Below are positions 34,577 to 43,300 of a DNA stretch of 64,000 nucleotides, piece by piece. Location: the NCBI RefSeq assembly GCF_022695595.1, contig NZ_CP074380.1, positions 5,134,001-5,198,000 on the forward strand, in the 5' to 3' direction. The stretch is from Streptomyces sp. MST-110588. GTDB taxonomy: Bacteria; Actinomycetota; Actinomycetes; Streptomycetales; Streptomycetaceae. How positions within the stretch are numbered: position 1 is the first letter of the stretch; every line of letters starts with the position of its first letter. The translations under genes and the position numbers were made by a program. The notes beneath the pieces are model-generated. The model made no database searches. It was not told the origin of the DNA and worked only from the letters and a program-made list of their open reading frames with translations.

Positions 34577-35941
34577 ATGGACCTCATCGCACACCTGCGC
34601 GCCGGGCTCCCGGCGGAAGCGGTCGTCACCGACCCCGACGTCACCGGTTCCTACGCCCACGACATGGCGAGCTTCTGCGAGGCCGGCACGCCCGCCGTCG
34701 TCGTGCTGCCGCGCACCGTCGAGCAGGTCCAGCACGTCATGCGTACGGCCACCGCGCTGCGCGTACCGGTCGTCCCTCAGGGGGCGCGTACGGGCCTGTC
34801 GGGCGCGGCCAACGCCTCCGACGGCTGCATCGTCCTGTCCCTGGTCAAGATGGACCGGATCATCGAGATCAACCCCGTGGACCGGGTCGCGGTCGTCGAG
34901 CCGGGCGTCATCAACGCCGTCCTCTCCCGCGCCGTCAACGAATACGGCCTGTACTACCCGCCGGACCCCTCAAGCTGGGAGCAGTGCTCGATCGGCGGGA
35001 ACATAGGTACCGCGTCCGGCGGCCTGTGCTGCGTGAAATACGGGGTGACGGCCGAGTACGTCCTCAGCCTGGACGTCGTCCTTGCCGACGGCCGGCTGCT
35101 GAAGACCGGCCGGCGCACCGCCAAGGGCGTCGCCGGCTACGACCTCACCCGGCTTATCGTCGGCTCCGAGGGCAGCCTGGGCGTCGTCGTACGCGCCGTG
35201 CTCGCCCTCAAGCCGGAGCCCCCGCGCCAGCTCGCGCTGGCCGCCGAGTTCCCCTCCGCGGCGGCAGCCTGTGACGCGGTCTGCGAGATCATGGCCCGTG
35301 GGCACGCGCCGTCGCTGCTGGAGCTGATGGACCGTACGAGCGTCCGCGCGGTCAACGACATGGCGCACATGGGCCTGCCGGACAGCACCGAAGCCCTCCT
35401 CCTCGCCGCCTTCGACACCCCGGAGCCGGCCGCGGACCTGGCCGCCGTCGCCGAGCTGTGCACGGCGGCGGGTGCCACCGAGGTCGTCCCCGCCGACTCC
35501 GCCGCCGAGTCCGACCTGCTCCTGCAGGCCCGCCGGCTGACGCTGACCGCCCTGGAGCGCGTCAGGCCCGCGACGATGATCGACGACGTCTGCGTACCGC
35601 GCTCGCGCCTGGCCGCCATGCTCGACGGCACCACGGCCATCGCCGAGAAGTACGGTCTGACCATCGGCGTCTGCGCCCACGCGGGCGACGGCAACACCCA
35701 CCCCGTCGTCTGCTTCGACCCCGCCGACGCCGACGAGTCCCGCCGGGCCCGCGAGTCCTTCGACGAGATCATGGCGCTCGGCCTGGAACTGGGCGGCACC
35801 ATCACCGGCGAACACGGTGTCGGCGTGCTGAAGAAGGAGTGGCTGGCGCGCGAACTGGGGCCGGTGGGGCTGGAGTTGCAGCGCGGTATCAAGCAGGTCT
35901 TCGACCCGCTGGGCCTGCTCAACCCGGGCAAACTGTTCTGA
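34577..35941 (+). CDS. FAD-linked oxidase, GlcD/D-lactate dehydrogenase type
   Basis: A 454-residue flavoprotein of the PCMH/VAO family (glycolate oxidase GlcD, D-2-hydroxyacid dehydrogenases). The FAD domain shows VVPQGARTGLSGAANASDGCI, then SIGGNIGTASGGLCCVKYGVT and GSEGSLGVVVRAVL. The C-terminal cap contains the metal- and flavin-linked GVCAHAGDGNTHPVV and GGTITGEHGVGVLKKEWL, and ends with FDPLGLLNPGKLF. It would oxidise a 2-hydroxy acid and pass electrons to a quinone or other carrier. No GlcE or GlcF partners are adjacent, so it is probably the single-subunit type. The gene stands alone after the hppD terminator. Confidence 0.92.
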   Translation: MDLIAHLRAGLPAEAVVTDPDVTGSYAHDMASFCEAGTPAVVVLPRTVEQVQHVMRTATALRVPVVPQGARTGLSGAANASDGCIVLSLVKMDRIIEINPVDRVAVVEPGVINAVLSRAVNEYGLYYPPDPSSWEQCSIGGNIGTASGGLCCVKYGVTAEYVLSLDVVLADGRLLKTGRRTAKGVAGYDLTRLIVGSEGSLGVVVRAVLALKPEPPRQLALAAEFPSAAAACDAVCEIMARGHAPSLLELMDRTSVRAVNDMAHMGLPDSTEALLLAAFDTPEPAADLAAVAELCTAAGATEVVPADSAAESDLLLQARRLTLTALERVRPATMIDDVCVPRSRLAAMLDGTTAIAEKYGLTIGVCAHAGDGNTHPVVCFDPADADESRRARESFDEIMALGLELGGTITGEHGVGVLKKEWLARELGPVGLELQRGIKQVFDPLGLLNPGKLF

Positions 35942-36171
35942 CGTACGACTGCGGGACCGTAAGGCCGTGTAAGGCCATAGGGCGTCCCGTCGGCGCGCGC
36001 CGTCGGCCTTCCGTACCCCTCACCAGCCCATTCTTCACCTATCCGAGTGAATTTTCCGGGCGGCTGGAAGCACTCCGCGCGCGCACGGCCGGTGAGGGGA
36101 AAGCTGATCGTCACATGTGTACCCGCGCCCGCGCCCCCGCGCGCGTCGTGGGCGACTGGACGGAGACGACG

Positions 36172-36531
36172 ATGAGCGGTGGCCTGTTCGACGGGCTGGA
36201 GAACGGCGAGGACGGTGCGGGGCCGCCCCGGAACGCCCCCGGCGGCATCCGCGACGAGCTCTACGAAGACTCCACGGGCCGTCTCGACGAGGACCCGGTG
36301 ATCGCCAGGGCCAAGGTCATCCTGGCGGACGTGCTGCGGTGCGACGTCAGCGGTCTGTACCCGGACGCCGACCTCGCCAAGGACCTGGGGGCCGACGAGA
36401 AGGCCGTCACCCACGTGGCCACGCTCCTGGAGAGGGAACTCGACCTCGACGGCCTCACCGAGGAAGCCGACTTCTGGGCAACGGTCGAGGACATCCTGAC
36501 CAGCGTCCGCGAGCAGGCGCTCCAGCCCTAA
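36172..36531 (+). CDS. Acyl-carrier-protein-like domain lacking the pantetheine serine
   Basis: A 119-residue acidic protein. The last 75 residues follow the acyl carrier pattern: VILADVLRCDVSGLYPDADLAKDLGADEKAVTHVATLLERELDLD. In a working carrier the DLGADS motif provides Ser for 4'-phosphopantetheine; here Glu follows DLGAD, so it cannot be loaded in the usual way. The N-terminal 40 residues are Gly/Asp-rich. It may be a regulatory or structural homologue. No synthase genes surround it. ATG 36172 follows GGAGACGAC; the frame is open upstream but without carrier features. The 230 bases before the gene hold nothing recognisable. Confidence 0.65.
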   Translation: MSGGLFDGLENGEDGAGPPRNAPGGIRDELYEDSTGRLDEDPVIARAKVILADVLRCDVSGLYPDADLAKDLGADEKAVTHVATLLERELDLDGLTEEADFWATVEDILTSVREQALQP

Positions 36532-36679
36532 GCCGACAGGGCTCAGCAGCCGCACCGTCCGCCGCAGGCCGCCGCCCGCGCCAACTCCGGCGCGTACGCC
36601 CTGTGGCCGCGCGGGGCGCTCCGGCAGAGGATGGGCAGGGGCACGAGGCCGACATGCCGACGCAGGGAGCGATGAGCCG

Positions 36680-38122
36680 ATGACAGGGACCGATGCGTAC
36701 GACGTCGTGGTGCTCGGGGCGGGGCCGACCGGCGAGAACGTCGCCGACCGGGTCCGGGCCCAGGGGCTGAGCGTGGCGATCGTCGAGAGCGAGCTGGTGG
36801 GCGGCGAGTGCTCGTACTGGGCCTGCATGCCCAGCAAGGCCCTGCTGCGCCCGGTCGCCGCCCGCGCCGACGCCCGCAGGCTGCCCGGCCTGCGGCAGGC
36901 GGTGGCGGGCCCGCTGGAGACGGCCGCGGTCCTCGCCCGCCGGGACGCCTTCGCCTCCCATTGGAAGGACGACGGACAGGTCCAGTGGCTGGACTCGCAG
37001 GGCATCGACCTCGTACGCGGCCACGGCCGGCTCGACGGCCCCCGGCGCGTCCTGGTCGACGGCGGCACCGACCACGCGCGGCTGCTCACCGCCCGGCACG
37101 CGGTCGCCGTCTGCACCGGCAGCCGCGCGGTCCTGCCCGGCCTCCCCGGACTCGCCGAGGCCCGCCCGTGGACCAGCCGCGAGGCCACCGGCGCGCGGTC
37201 CGCGCCGCCGCGCCTGGCCGTGGTCGGCGGCGGGGTCGTCGGCGTCGAGATGGCCACCGCCTGGCAGGCGCTGGGCTCCGCCGTGACGATGCTCGTACGC
37301 GGCGAGGGTCTGCTGCCCAAGATGGAGCCCTTCGCCGGCGAACTGGTCGCCGAGTCCCTGACCGAGGCCGGCGCGACCCTGCGGACCGGGGTGTCGGTGA
37401 CCGCGGTACGGCGGCAGGAGCCCGACGGGCCGGTGACCGCGACCCTGGACAGCGGCGAGGAGATCACCGCCGACGAGATCCTCTTCGCCACCGGCCGCGC
37501 GCCGCGCACCGACGACCTCGGCCTGGAAACGGTGGGGCTGCGCCCCGGCTCCTGGCTGGAGGTGGACGATAGCTGCCTGGTCACGGCCGTGACGGGCGGC
37601 TGGCTGTACGGCGTGGGCGACGTCAACCACCGTGCGCTGCTCACCCATCAGGGCAAGTACCAGGCCCGGATCGCGGGCGCGGTCATCGCCGCCCGCGCCC
37701 AGGGCGTACCCACCCTGGAGAACGACCGCTGGGGCGCCCACGCCGCGACCGCCGACTCCGCCGCCGTCCCGCAGGTCGTCTTCACCGACCCCGAGGCCAC
37801 CTCGGTCGGCCTGACCGCCGCCGAGGCCGAGCGCGCCGGACACCGCATCCACGTCGTGGACTACGACCTGTCCTCGGTGGCGGGCTCCAGCCTGTACGCC
37901 GACGGCTACCGCGGCCGGGCCCGCATGGTCGTCGACCTCGACCGCGACGTCCTCCTCGGCGCCACCTTCGTGGGCCCCGGAACCGGCGAACTGCTGCACT
38001 CCGCCACCATCGCCGTGGCCGGCGAGGTCCCTATCGAGCGCCTGTGGCACGCCGTTCCCGCGTACCCGACGATCAGCGAGGTCTGGCTGCGACTCCTGGA
38101 GTCCTACCGCGACCGGGGGTAG
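36680..38122 (+). CDS. FAD-dependent pyridine nucleotide-disulfide oxidoreductase
   Basis: A 480-residue class I flavin disulfide reductase related to dihydrolipoyl dehydrogenase and mercuric reductase. FAD motif VVLGAGPTGENVADRVRAQGL, redox-active disulfide GGECSYWACMPSKALLRP (Cys-x4-Cys), NAD(P) motif LAVVGGGVVGVEMATAWQALG, second FAD motif GWLYGVGDVNHRALLTHQGKYQA, and a C-terminal dimerisation domain with the usual HAVPAYPTISEVWLRLLE, where HxVPxxPT provides the His-containing pair. No 2-oxoacid dehydrogenase genes are near, so the acceptor is unknown. The start at 36680 lies after GGGAGCGATGAGCCG. An ACP-like gene precedes it by 148 bases. Confidence 0.92.
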   Translation: MTGTDAYDVVVLGAGPTGENVADRVRAQGLSVAIVESELVGGECSYWACMPSKALLRPVAARADARRLPGLRQAVAGPLETAAVLARRDAFASHWKDDGQVQWLDSQGIDLVRGHGRLDGPRRVLVDGGTDHARLLTARHAVAVCTGSRAVLPGLPGLAEARPWTSREATGARSAPPRLAVVGGGVVGVEMATAWQALGSAVTMLVRGEGLLPKMEPFAGELVAESLTEAGATLRTGVSVTAVRRQEPDGPVTATLDSGEEITADEILFATGRAPRTDDLGLETVGLRPGSWLEVDDSCLVTAVTGGWLYGVGDVNHRALLTHQGKYQARIAGAVIAARAQGVPTLENDRWGAHAATADSAAVPQVVFTDPEATSVGLTAAEAERAGHRIHVVDYDLSSVAGSSLYADGYRGRARMVVDLDRDVLLGATFVGPGTGELLHSATIAVAGEVPIERLWHAVPAYPTISEVWLRLLESYRDRG

Positions 38123-38204
38123 GGCGTCAGGGCGCCCAAGGCGTCGGCGAAGGCCTGCCCGAGGTCCGCGCAGGACGCGCCTCCTCGTGCGTCAGGGCGT
38201 CAGC

Positions 38205-39020
38205 TCAGCTCACGGTGGGTATGTAGGGCGCTGCTGCGGCCTGGGCCATCGTCCGAAGTTTTGTGAAGTAGGAGGTGCAGTACTCCTCATTGATCAGAGG
38301 AATGATCTTGTCGAGGTCGGCGATGCAGCCCCGGAGGTAGGCGATGCCACTGTCGTCGAGTCCGCCCTTCAGTTCCCTCTGCACGAGGCCGGCGACGTCG
38401 GCGTCCAGGAGGACCAGGTCTGCACCGTCGAAGTCCACGCCGCGGAAGCCGTCGGGGAACGGCGCGCGCAGGTGGTCCTCCCACAGCCGGGCGAGTTGGC
38501 CTTCGGGCTGTGCTGCGTCCACGTCGGCGGCTGACGCCTCTGCCGTGGACGGTGGGCGAAGGAGCAGGGAGACGGCATCGAAGACGGCACGCACCAGTGC
38601 GACGGCCCGGAGCGGGCGGAGAGCAGCACTTGACTCGGCGCCCTGCGCGAGCTTGTCGCGCAGCAGTCGGCTGCGGTCGAGTTCGGCGGCGAGTCCGGCC
38701 GTGATGAGCCCTGCGTCGGTGGCCCGCTCAATGAGGACGTGCAGTGGTTCCTTCGTGGCCAGACGCTCGGCGAGGACGTGCTCCAAGGCGAACAGGGAAT
38801 GCGTGACGGCGACGGTGGCGAACTCGTACCGGTAGTAGGAGTGCCGGATGAGCTCGCGGGAGGTTTCCAACGCGCTCATGACGTACATTGACGCGTCGCC
38901 GGGCAGCGCCAGGTCGGCAACCAGGGCGTGCATGTCCACATAGTCGAGAACGAGGTGGTGGGTGCGCGGGTCCCGTCCCGGCAGGAGGAGCGGGTCGGGC
39001 GTCGGTGGCAGGGTGTTCAC
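38205..39020 (-). CDS. Hypothetical helical protein, HEPN-like in part
   Basis: I do not recognise this protein by family. About 271 residues, mostly helical. A stretch at roughly residues 45-110 (FATVAVTHSLFALEHVLAER, then LAAELDRSRLLRDKLAQG) looks like a HEPN/DUF4145-type four-helix unit; the usual R-x4-H nuclease motif would be RDKLAQ here, with Gln for His, so catalysis is doubtful. The C-terminal part is acidic (VDFDGADLVLLDADVAGLV). The start is uncertain: GTG 39020 is chosen because sequence further upstream (frame open to TTG 39128) is not protein-like. It follows the tandem-Lrp gene on the same strand. Confidence 0.6.
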   Translation of the reverse strand: MNTLPPTPDPLLLPGRDPRTHHLVLDYVDMHALVADLALPGDASMYVMSALETSRELIRHSYYRYEFATVAVTHSLFALEHVLAERLATKEPLHVLIERATDAGLITAGLAAELDRSRLLRDKLAQGAESSAALRPLRAVALVRAVFDAVSLLLRPPSTAEASAADVDAAQPEGQLARLWEDHLRAPFPDGFRGVDFDGADLVLLDADVAGLVQRELKGGLDDSGIAYLRGCIADLDKIIPLINEEYCTSYFTKLRTMAQAAAAPYIPTVS

Positions 39021-39138
39021 CGGTGCAGTGTTGTCACCGGAAGGCTGTCGGTGCCAGCGGATTTGCTTGAGCGGTCCGCGTCCCGCTGTCGCATGACGCG
39101 ACCGGTCCGGTCCGGCCTTGAAGAACAAGCTCAGGGCG

Positions 39139-40179
39139 TCAGGGCGCCAGAGTTGTCCGCAGGGTCGCCGCCGCCTTGTACGTACGCAGCACCGGCGCCG
39201 TTTCGATGCGCGTCACCGCCTCCCACGCCACGCGCCGCGTCAGGTACGCGTGGAGCGCCTCGGCGTCCCGGCACAGCGCGTGCGCGACCAGGTTCGTCGG
39301 CCCGGTCGTCGCCGCGACCACCGCCAGTTCCTCGTGGCCCGCCAGCGCGGTCGCCACCGCGTCCAGGTGCGCCGGGACGACCTGCATCCACAACAGCGCC
39401 GACACCGTGACACCCAGCAGCGCCGGCTCCACGTCCACATCGAAGAAGAACGCGCCGCGCGCCCGCAGTTCGGCGAGCCTGCGGGCCGCCGTCGCCGCCG
39501 AGACGCCGGTCGCCGCCGCCAGGTCCGCGTAGCTGATCCGCGCGTCCTCGCGCAGCGCGCCCAGCAGCGCCCGGTCCGCGTCGGTCAGCACGTACGGCTC
39601 ACACGGCTCACACGGTGCGCTCGGGTCGTACGGCTCGCTCTCAGGGGCCGGGGCGTGCCCGCCCGTGCCGGTGGTGTCCCGTCCGGCCCGCAGCCGGGCC
39701 TGCTGGTCCTCGTCCAGGACGTTCACCCGCCCCCGCCACACGGTCGGCCCGCCGAGGTAGGTGTGCAGCAGGTGGTGGGCGGAGACCGAGGTGATGCCGG
39801 CGGTACGCGGGATGTCGCGCAGCAGCAGCGCGTGTGCGTCCGGGCCGGTCGGTGGCGTGTGGATGATCGCCGCGATCTCCGTGCCGCCGGACGTGAGCCG
39901 TACCCATGAGGTGTCCGGCCGGCGCGCGAGCGCCACCGCGATGTCGTGCGCGCTGCGGGTCGCGGCCGTCAGCCGTACGAACCACTGGAGCGTGCCCGCG
40001 CTGCGCGGCGTCGGCAGCGCCACCACCCGCAGCCCGGCCTGCGCGCACAGGCGCCGGTAGCGGCGGACGACGGTCTGCGTCGAGGAGCCGAGCACCTCGG
40101 CGACGAGAGTGAACGGCGCCCGCGCGTCCACCTGGAGAGCGTGGATCAGTCCCCGGTCCAGATCATCCAGTACGAGCAT
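39139..40179 (-). CDS. Tandem Lrp/AsnC regulator (two HTH-RAM units)
   Basis: A 346-residue protein made of two Lrp/AsnC modules. The first starts MLVLDDLDRGLIHALQVDARAPFTLVAEVLG; the second starts VLTDADRALLGALREDARISYADLAAATG. Each helix-turn-helix is followed by a RAM-type domain; a Pro/Glu-rich linker (APESEPYDPSAPCEPCEPY) joins them. It is divergent from an MFS transporter with 128 bases between starts, so it probably controls that pump in response to an amino acid or drug-like ligand. ATG 40179 gives the typical LDDLDRGLI beginning. Confidence 0.9.
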   Translation of the reverse strand: MLVLDDLDRGLIHALQVDARAPFTLVAEVLGSSTQTVVRRYRRLCAQAGLRVVALPTPRSAGTLQWFVRLTAATRSAHDIAVALARRPDTSWVRLTSGGTEIAAIIHTPPTGPDAHALLLRDIPRTAGITSVSAHHLLHTYLGGPTVWRGRVNVLDEDQQARLRAGRDTTGTGGHAPAPESEPYDPSAPCEPCEPYVLTDADRALLGALREDARISYADLAAATGVSAATAARRLAELRARGAFFFDVDVEPALLGVTVSALLWMQVVPAHLDAVATALAGHEELAVVAATTGPTNLVAHALCRDAEALHAYLTRRVAWEAVTRIETAPVLRTYKAAATLRTTLAP

Positions 40180-40307
40180 ATTCAGCAAACTAGCCGACCC
40201 GGATGGAAGTAATCGCCTGTTGGACCCGGAGAAATGGAAGCCGGTACGGGGTGGCGGGCACGGTGGTCGCCGACCCGTCAACACCCGTACCTCCAGGGAG
40301 AGACCAC

Positions 40308-41855
40308 ATGTCCCGCGCCATGGGCAGCACACCTGGCACCGGTAGGTCCACCACCGGCACACCAACCAACCGCACATCCGCCGGCGCGCCCGCAGCGCCA
40401 GGAGCCCCCAGTCCGGCCGGCCCGCCCGCCGAGCCGTACCGGTGGCGCTGGATCGCACTCGCCGCACTCCTGGCAGCCGAGGCCATGAACCTCCTCGACG
40501 CCACGATCGTCCAGGTCGCCGCCCCTGTCATCCACACCGAGCTCGGCGGACCGGACGCCGGCATCCCGTGGTTCAGCGCCTCCTACACCCTGGCCTTCGC
40601 CCTCGGCCTGCTCACCGGCGCCCGCCTCGGTGACATCCACGGCCGCAAACGCGTCTTCCGCGCCGGGGTCCTCGCCTTCGCCGCGACCTCCCTGGCGTGT
40701 GCGCTCGCTCCCACCACCGCCGTGCTCATCACCCTGCGTGCTCTGCAGGGCGGCGCCGCGGCCGTGCTCGTCCCGCAGACGTTCGGGCTGATCCGCGCCA
40801 TGTTCACCGGCTCCGAACTGCCCAGGGCCCTCGGCACGATCGGGCCCGTCATGGGGCTGTCAGCCGTCGCCGGTCCCGCACTCGGCGGCCTCCTCACCCA
40901 CGCCGACCTGCTGGGCTCCTCCTGGCGCGCCGTCTTCCTCGTCAACCTCCCCCTCGCCGCCGCCGTCCTGGCCGTCCTACCCCGGCTGCGCGAAGACCGT
41001 GCCCCCGTCCGCCCCCGCCTGGACCCGGCGGGCACCGTACTGGCCATGCTCGGCACCGCCCTGCTGGTCTGCCCGCTCGCCACCGGCCACCCCGGGCCCG
41101 CCGCGTGGGTGACCGCCGCGGCCGGCGCCGCCGTCCTGGCGGTGTTCGTCGCCCAGCAGCGCCGTACCGCCCGCCGCGGCAGAGCCCCGCTGATCGAACC
41201 CGCCCTGCTGCGCGGCCGTGCCTTCCCCGCCGCGCTGGCCACCTCCACGCTGTTCTTCGCCGTCGTGAACGGCGTCATGACCACCGTCGTCCTCCACCTC
41301 GAACTCGGCCTCCACGACGGGCCGCTGACCGCCGGGCTCACCCTGCTGCCCTGGTCCACGGGGCTGGCCGTCGCATCATGGGCAGCCGGGTCCCACCTCG
41401 TCCCCCGGTACGGCGCCCGCGTCATGCACGCCGGCCTTGCCACCGTCGCCGGCGGGCTGGCCGGCGCCGTGCTCGCCTACCGCGCCGCTGCCCCCGGCGT
41501 CTACCCGACAGCCCTTCCGTTCGCCCTCGCACTGGCGGGGCTGGGCGCCGGGCTGTTCACACCGCCCTTCTTCACCACTGCGCTGGGGGCGGCCGGACCG
41601 CAGGAGACCGGATCCGCGGCGGGGCTGCTCAACGCCGTCCAGCAACTCGGCGGAACCCTCGGTGTCGCCGTCATCGGCGGGGTCTACCTCGATGCGGCCG
41701 GTGACGCGCGTGCCGCGACCGGGGCCGGGTACGCGCTCGGCGTGGCCGCGGTGCTCCTGGCCGTCGCCGCGGCGGCGGCCGGGCTGATGACGGCGCGCCG
41801 TGCCCGGACGGCCGTTCCCGCCGGCGAAGCGGGGGACGGGGCGGGACCGGGGTGA
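40308..41855 (+). CDS. MFS efflux transporter (DHA2 family)
   Basis: A 515-residue EmrB/QacA-type antiporter with 14 predicted helices. After a Pro/Ala/Thr-rich N-terminal tail of about 45 residues: LLDATIVQVAAPVIHTELGG (D1), LLTGARLGDIHGRKRVF (motif A), VAGPALGGLLTHADLLGSSWRAVFLVNLPLA (motif C). Late helices are Ala/Gly-rich, typical for streptomycete pumps. ATG 40308 follows CCAGGGAGAG. The divergent tandem-Lrp regulator gives the probable control. Substrate unknown. Confidence 0.92.
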   Translation: MSRAMGSTPGTGRSTTGTPTNRTSAGAPAAPGAPSPAGPPAEPYRWRWIALAALLAAEAMNLLDATIVQVAAPVIHTELGGPDAGIPWFSASYTLAFALGLLTGARLGDIHGRKRVFRAGVLAFAATSLACALAPTTAVLITLRALQGGAAAVLVPQTFGLIRAMFTGSELPRALGTIGPVMGLSAVAGPALGGLLTHADLLGSSWRAVFLVNLPLAAAVLAVLPRLREDRAPVRPRLDPAGTVLAMLGTALLVCPLATGHPGPAAWVTAAAGAAVLAVFVAQQRRTARRGRAPLIEPALLRGRAFPAALATSTLFFAVVNGVMTTVVLHLELGLHDGPLTAGLTLLPWSTGLAVASWAAGSHLVPRYGARVMHAGLATVAGGLAGAVLAYRAAAPGVYPTALPFALALAGLGAGLFTPPFFTTALGAAGPQETGSAAGLLNAVQQLGGTLGVAVIGGVYLDAAGDARAATGAGYALGVAAVLLAVAAAAAGLMTARRARTAVPAGEAGDGAGPG

Positions 41856-42019
41856 CGCGGTCCGGTGCGGTCCCGGTCCGGTCCGGGCATGTGCCGTGGG
41901 TCGTGGGCCGTGGGTCGTAGGCCCAAATCCCGATACCGGGGTGGTCGGGCGGAGCCGTACGGTCAGGAGTGGACAGCACCAATGGCCCTGACAGCACCGA
42001 CGGATGCAGGAGGCCCACC

Positions 42020-42460
42020 GTGCCCGTACAGCTCGATCACACGATCATTCATGCCACCGACAAGTTCGCTTCGGCACGGTTCCTTTCGGAACTGATCGAC
42101 GGTCCTGAGCCGCAAGCCTTCGGCCCCTTCGCCGCCGTACCGGTCGGGAACGGACTGACCATCGACTACGCCGACTCGCTCGTCCCGGCCGACGCCATCG
42201 TCATGCAGCACCTGGCGTTCCTGGTCTCCGAGGAGGAGTTCGACGAGATCTTCGGCCGTATCCAGGAGCGCGGGCTGCCCTACTGGGCCGACCCGCACCA
42301 CCACGAGCCACAGCGGATCAACCACCTGATGGGCGGCCGGGGCGTCTATGTGAACGACCCGGACGGTCACGCCATCGAGTTCCTCACGCGCACCCACACC
42401 CTCGCCGGCCTCGCCGAAGCGGGCGTGGGAGCGGGGGCGGGCGCGGGCTCGGGCGCCTGA
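42020..42460 (+). CDS. VOC-family (glyoxalase/bleomycin-resistance fold) protein
   Basis: A 146-residue single VOC-domain protein: VQLDHTIIHATDKFASARFLSELIDG at the start, MQHLAFLVSEEEFDEIFGRI in the middle, and GGRGVYVNDPDGHAIEFLTRTH at the end, giving likely metal ligands His7, His69 and Glu near residue 121. Members are lyases, dioxygenases or drug binders; this one has no clear substrate. The last 12 residues are a Gly/Ala run. AGGAGG lies 5 bases before the GTG start. It converges on the SsgA-like gene. Confidence 0.88.
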   Translation: MPVQLDHTIIHATDKFASARFLSELIDGPEPQAFGPFAAVPVGNGLTIDYADSLVPADAIVMQHLAFLVSEEEFDEIFGRIQERGLPYWADPHHHEPQRINHLMGGRGVYVNDPDGHAIEFLTRTHTLAGLAEAGVGAGAGAGSGA

Positions 42461-42551
42461 GCGCCGGATCACGTGCCGGGCCGCGCGCCGGGGCACGTAC
42501 CGGGGTGCGTTCCGGCCGCGCGCCGGGTTCCGTACCGCGGTACGTGCCGCG

Positions 42552-43027
42552 TCACGTGCCGGCTTCCGGGGACTCGTCGGAGGGCCATGGATCGTTGAGC
42601 CACAGCTCGTCCCGGGGGACAGCGCCATGAGAGCGCTCAGCCCTTTGTCGAGTCCCAGGTACTCCTGCTCGGTCCCCGGCGGCACCACCCGCAGTGTGCG
42701 CTCCAGCCATGCCGACACCGCCGCCGCCGGGGCCTCCAGCAGCGCGTCGCCGTCCGGCGAACTCAGCGCCACACACACCACGCTGCGCCCGTCCACCTTC
42801 GTCGGCCAGACCCGCACGTCCCCGTGCCCGCATGGGCGGAACACCCCCTCCACCAGCAGCTCGCGCGCGAAGGTCCAGCTCACGGGAGTGTTCGAGCCGA
42901 CGTGGAAGGTGATGTGGACGGCGTACGGGTCGACCGTACGGTAGGCGAGCCGGGCCGGTACGGGGACGCTGCGCTCCGGCGACAGCACCAGGTCCAGCTC
43001 CAGCTCTCGTTCCACCACGGTGTGCAT
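42552..43027 (-). CDS. SsgA-like sporulation/cell-division regulator, frame broken near its 3' end
   Basis: An SsgA-like protein (SALP), the actinomycete family that localises septum and cell-wall enzymes during sporulation. The domain is clear: ELELDLVLSPERSVPVPARLAY, DPYAVHITFHVGSNTPVSWTFARELLVEGV, GDVRVWPTK and ALSSPDGDALLEAPAAAVSAWLERTLRVVPPGTEQEYLGLDKGL. After ALMALS the frame runs on for over 100 implausible residues opposite the VOC gene. Adding one C to the C5 run (42614-42618 on the plus strand) gives PRDELWLNDPWPSDESPEAG and a stop at 42552. The repaired product has 158 residues. Either a sequencing error or a true frameshift; the SALP core is intact in both cases. Confidence 0.8.
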
Positions 43028-43300
43028 GACGCGGTCCGCCTCTCTTGTCTGCCTGCCCGGTGCGGGCCCCGGTGGTCCCGGTGAATGAGCCCGTACATGG
43101 ATAGAGGCCATACCCGCGGGGCCATTACGCGACTTCGTACAACTTTTTTCGCGAACCCCTTCCAGGTGGTAGTGAGCGGGGACGGCCGCGGAGCCGGCCC
43201 CGGGTCTGATAGATGTGGACGCTGCGTTGCGGCAGACTGCACCTGAACCTGCCCCACCCAGCGCACACACCAGGCCGAGAACAGATACGGGACTTCGGAC

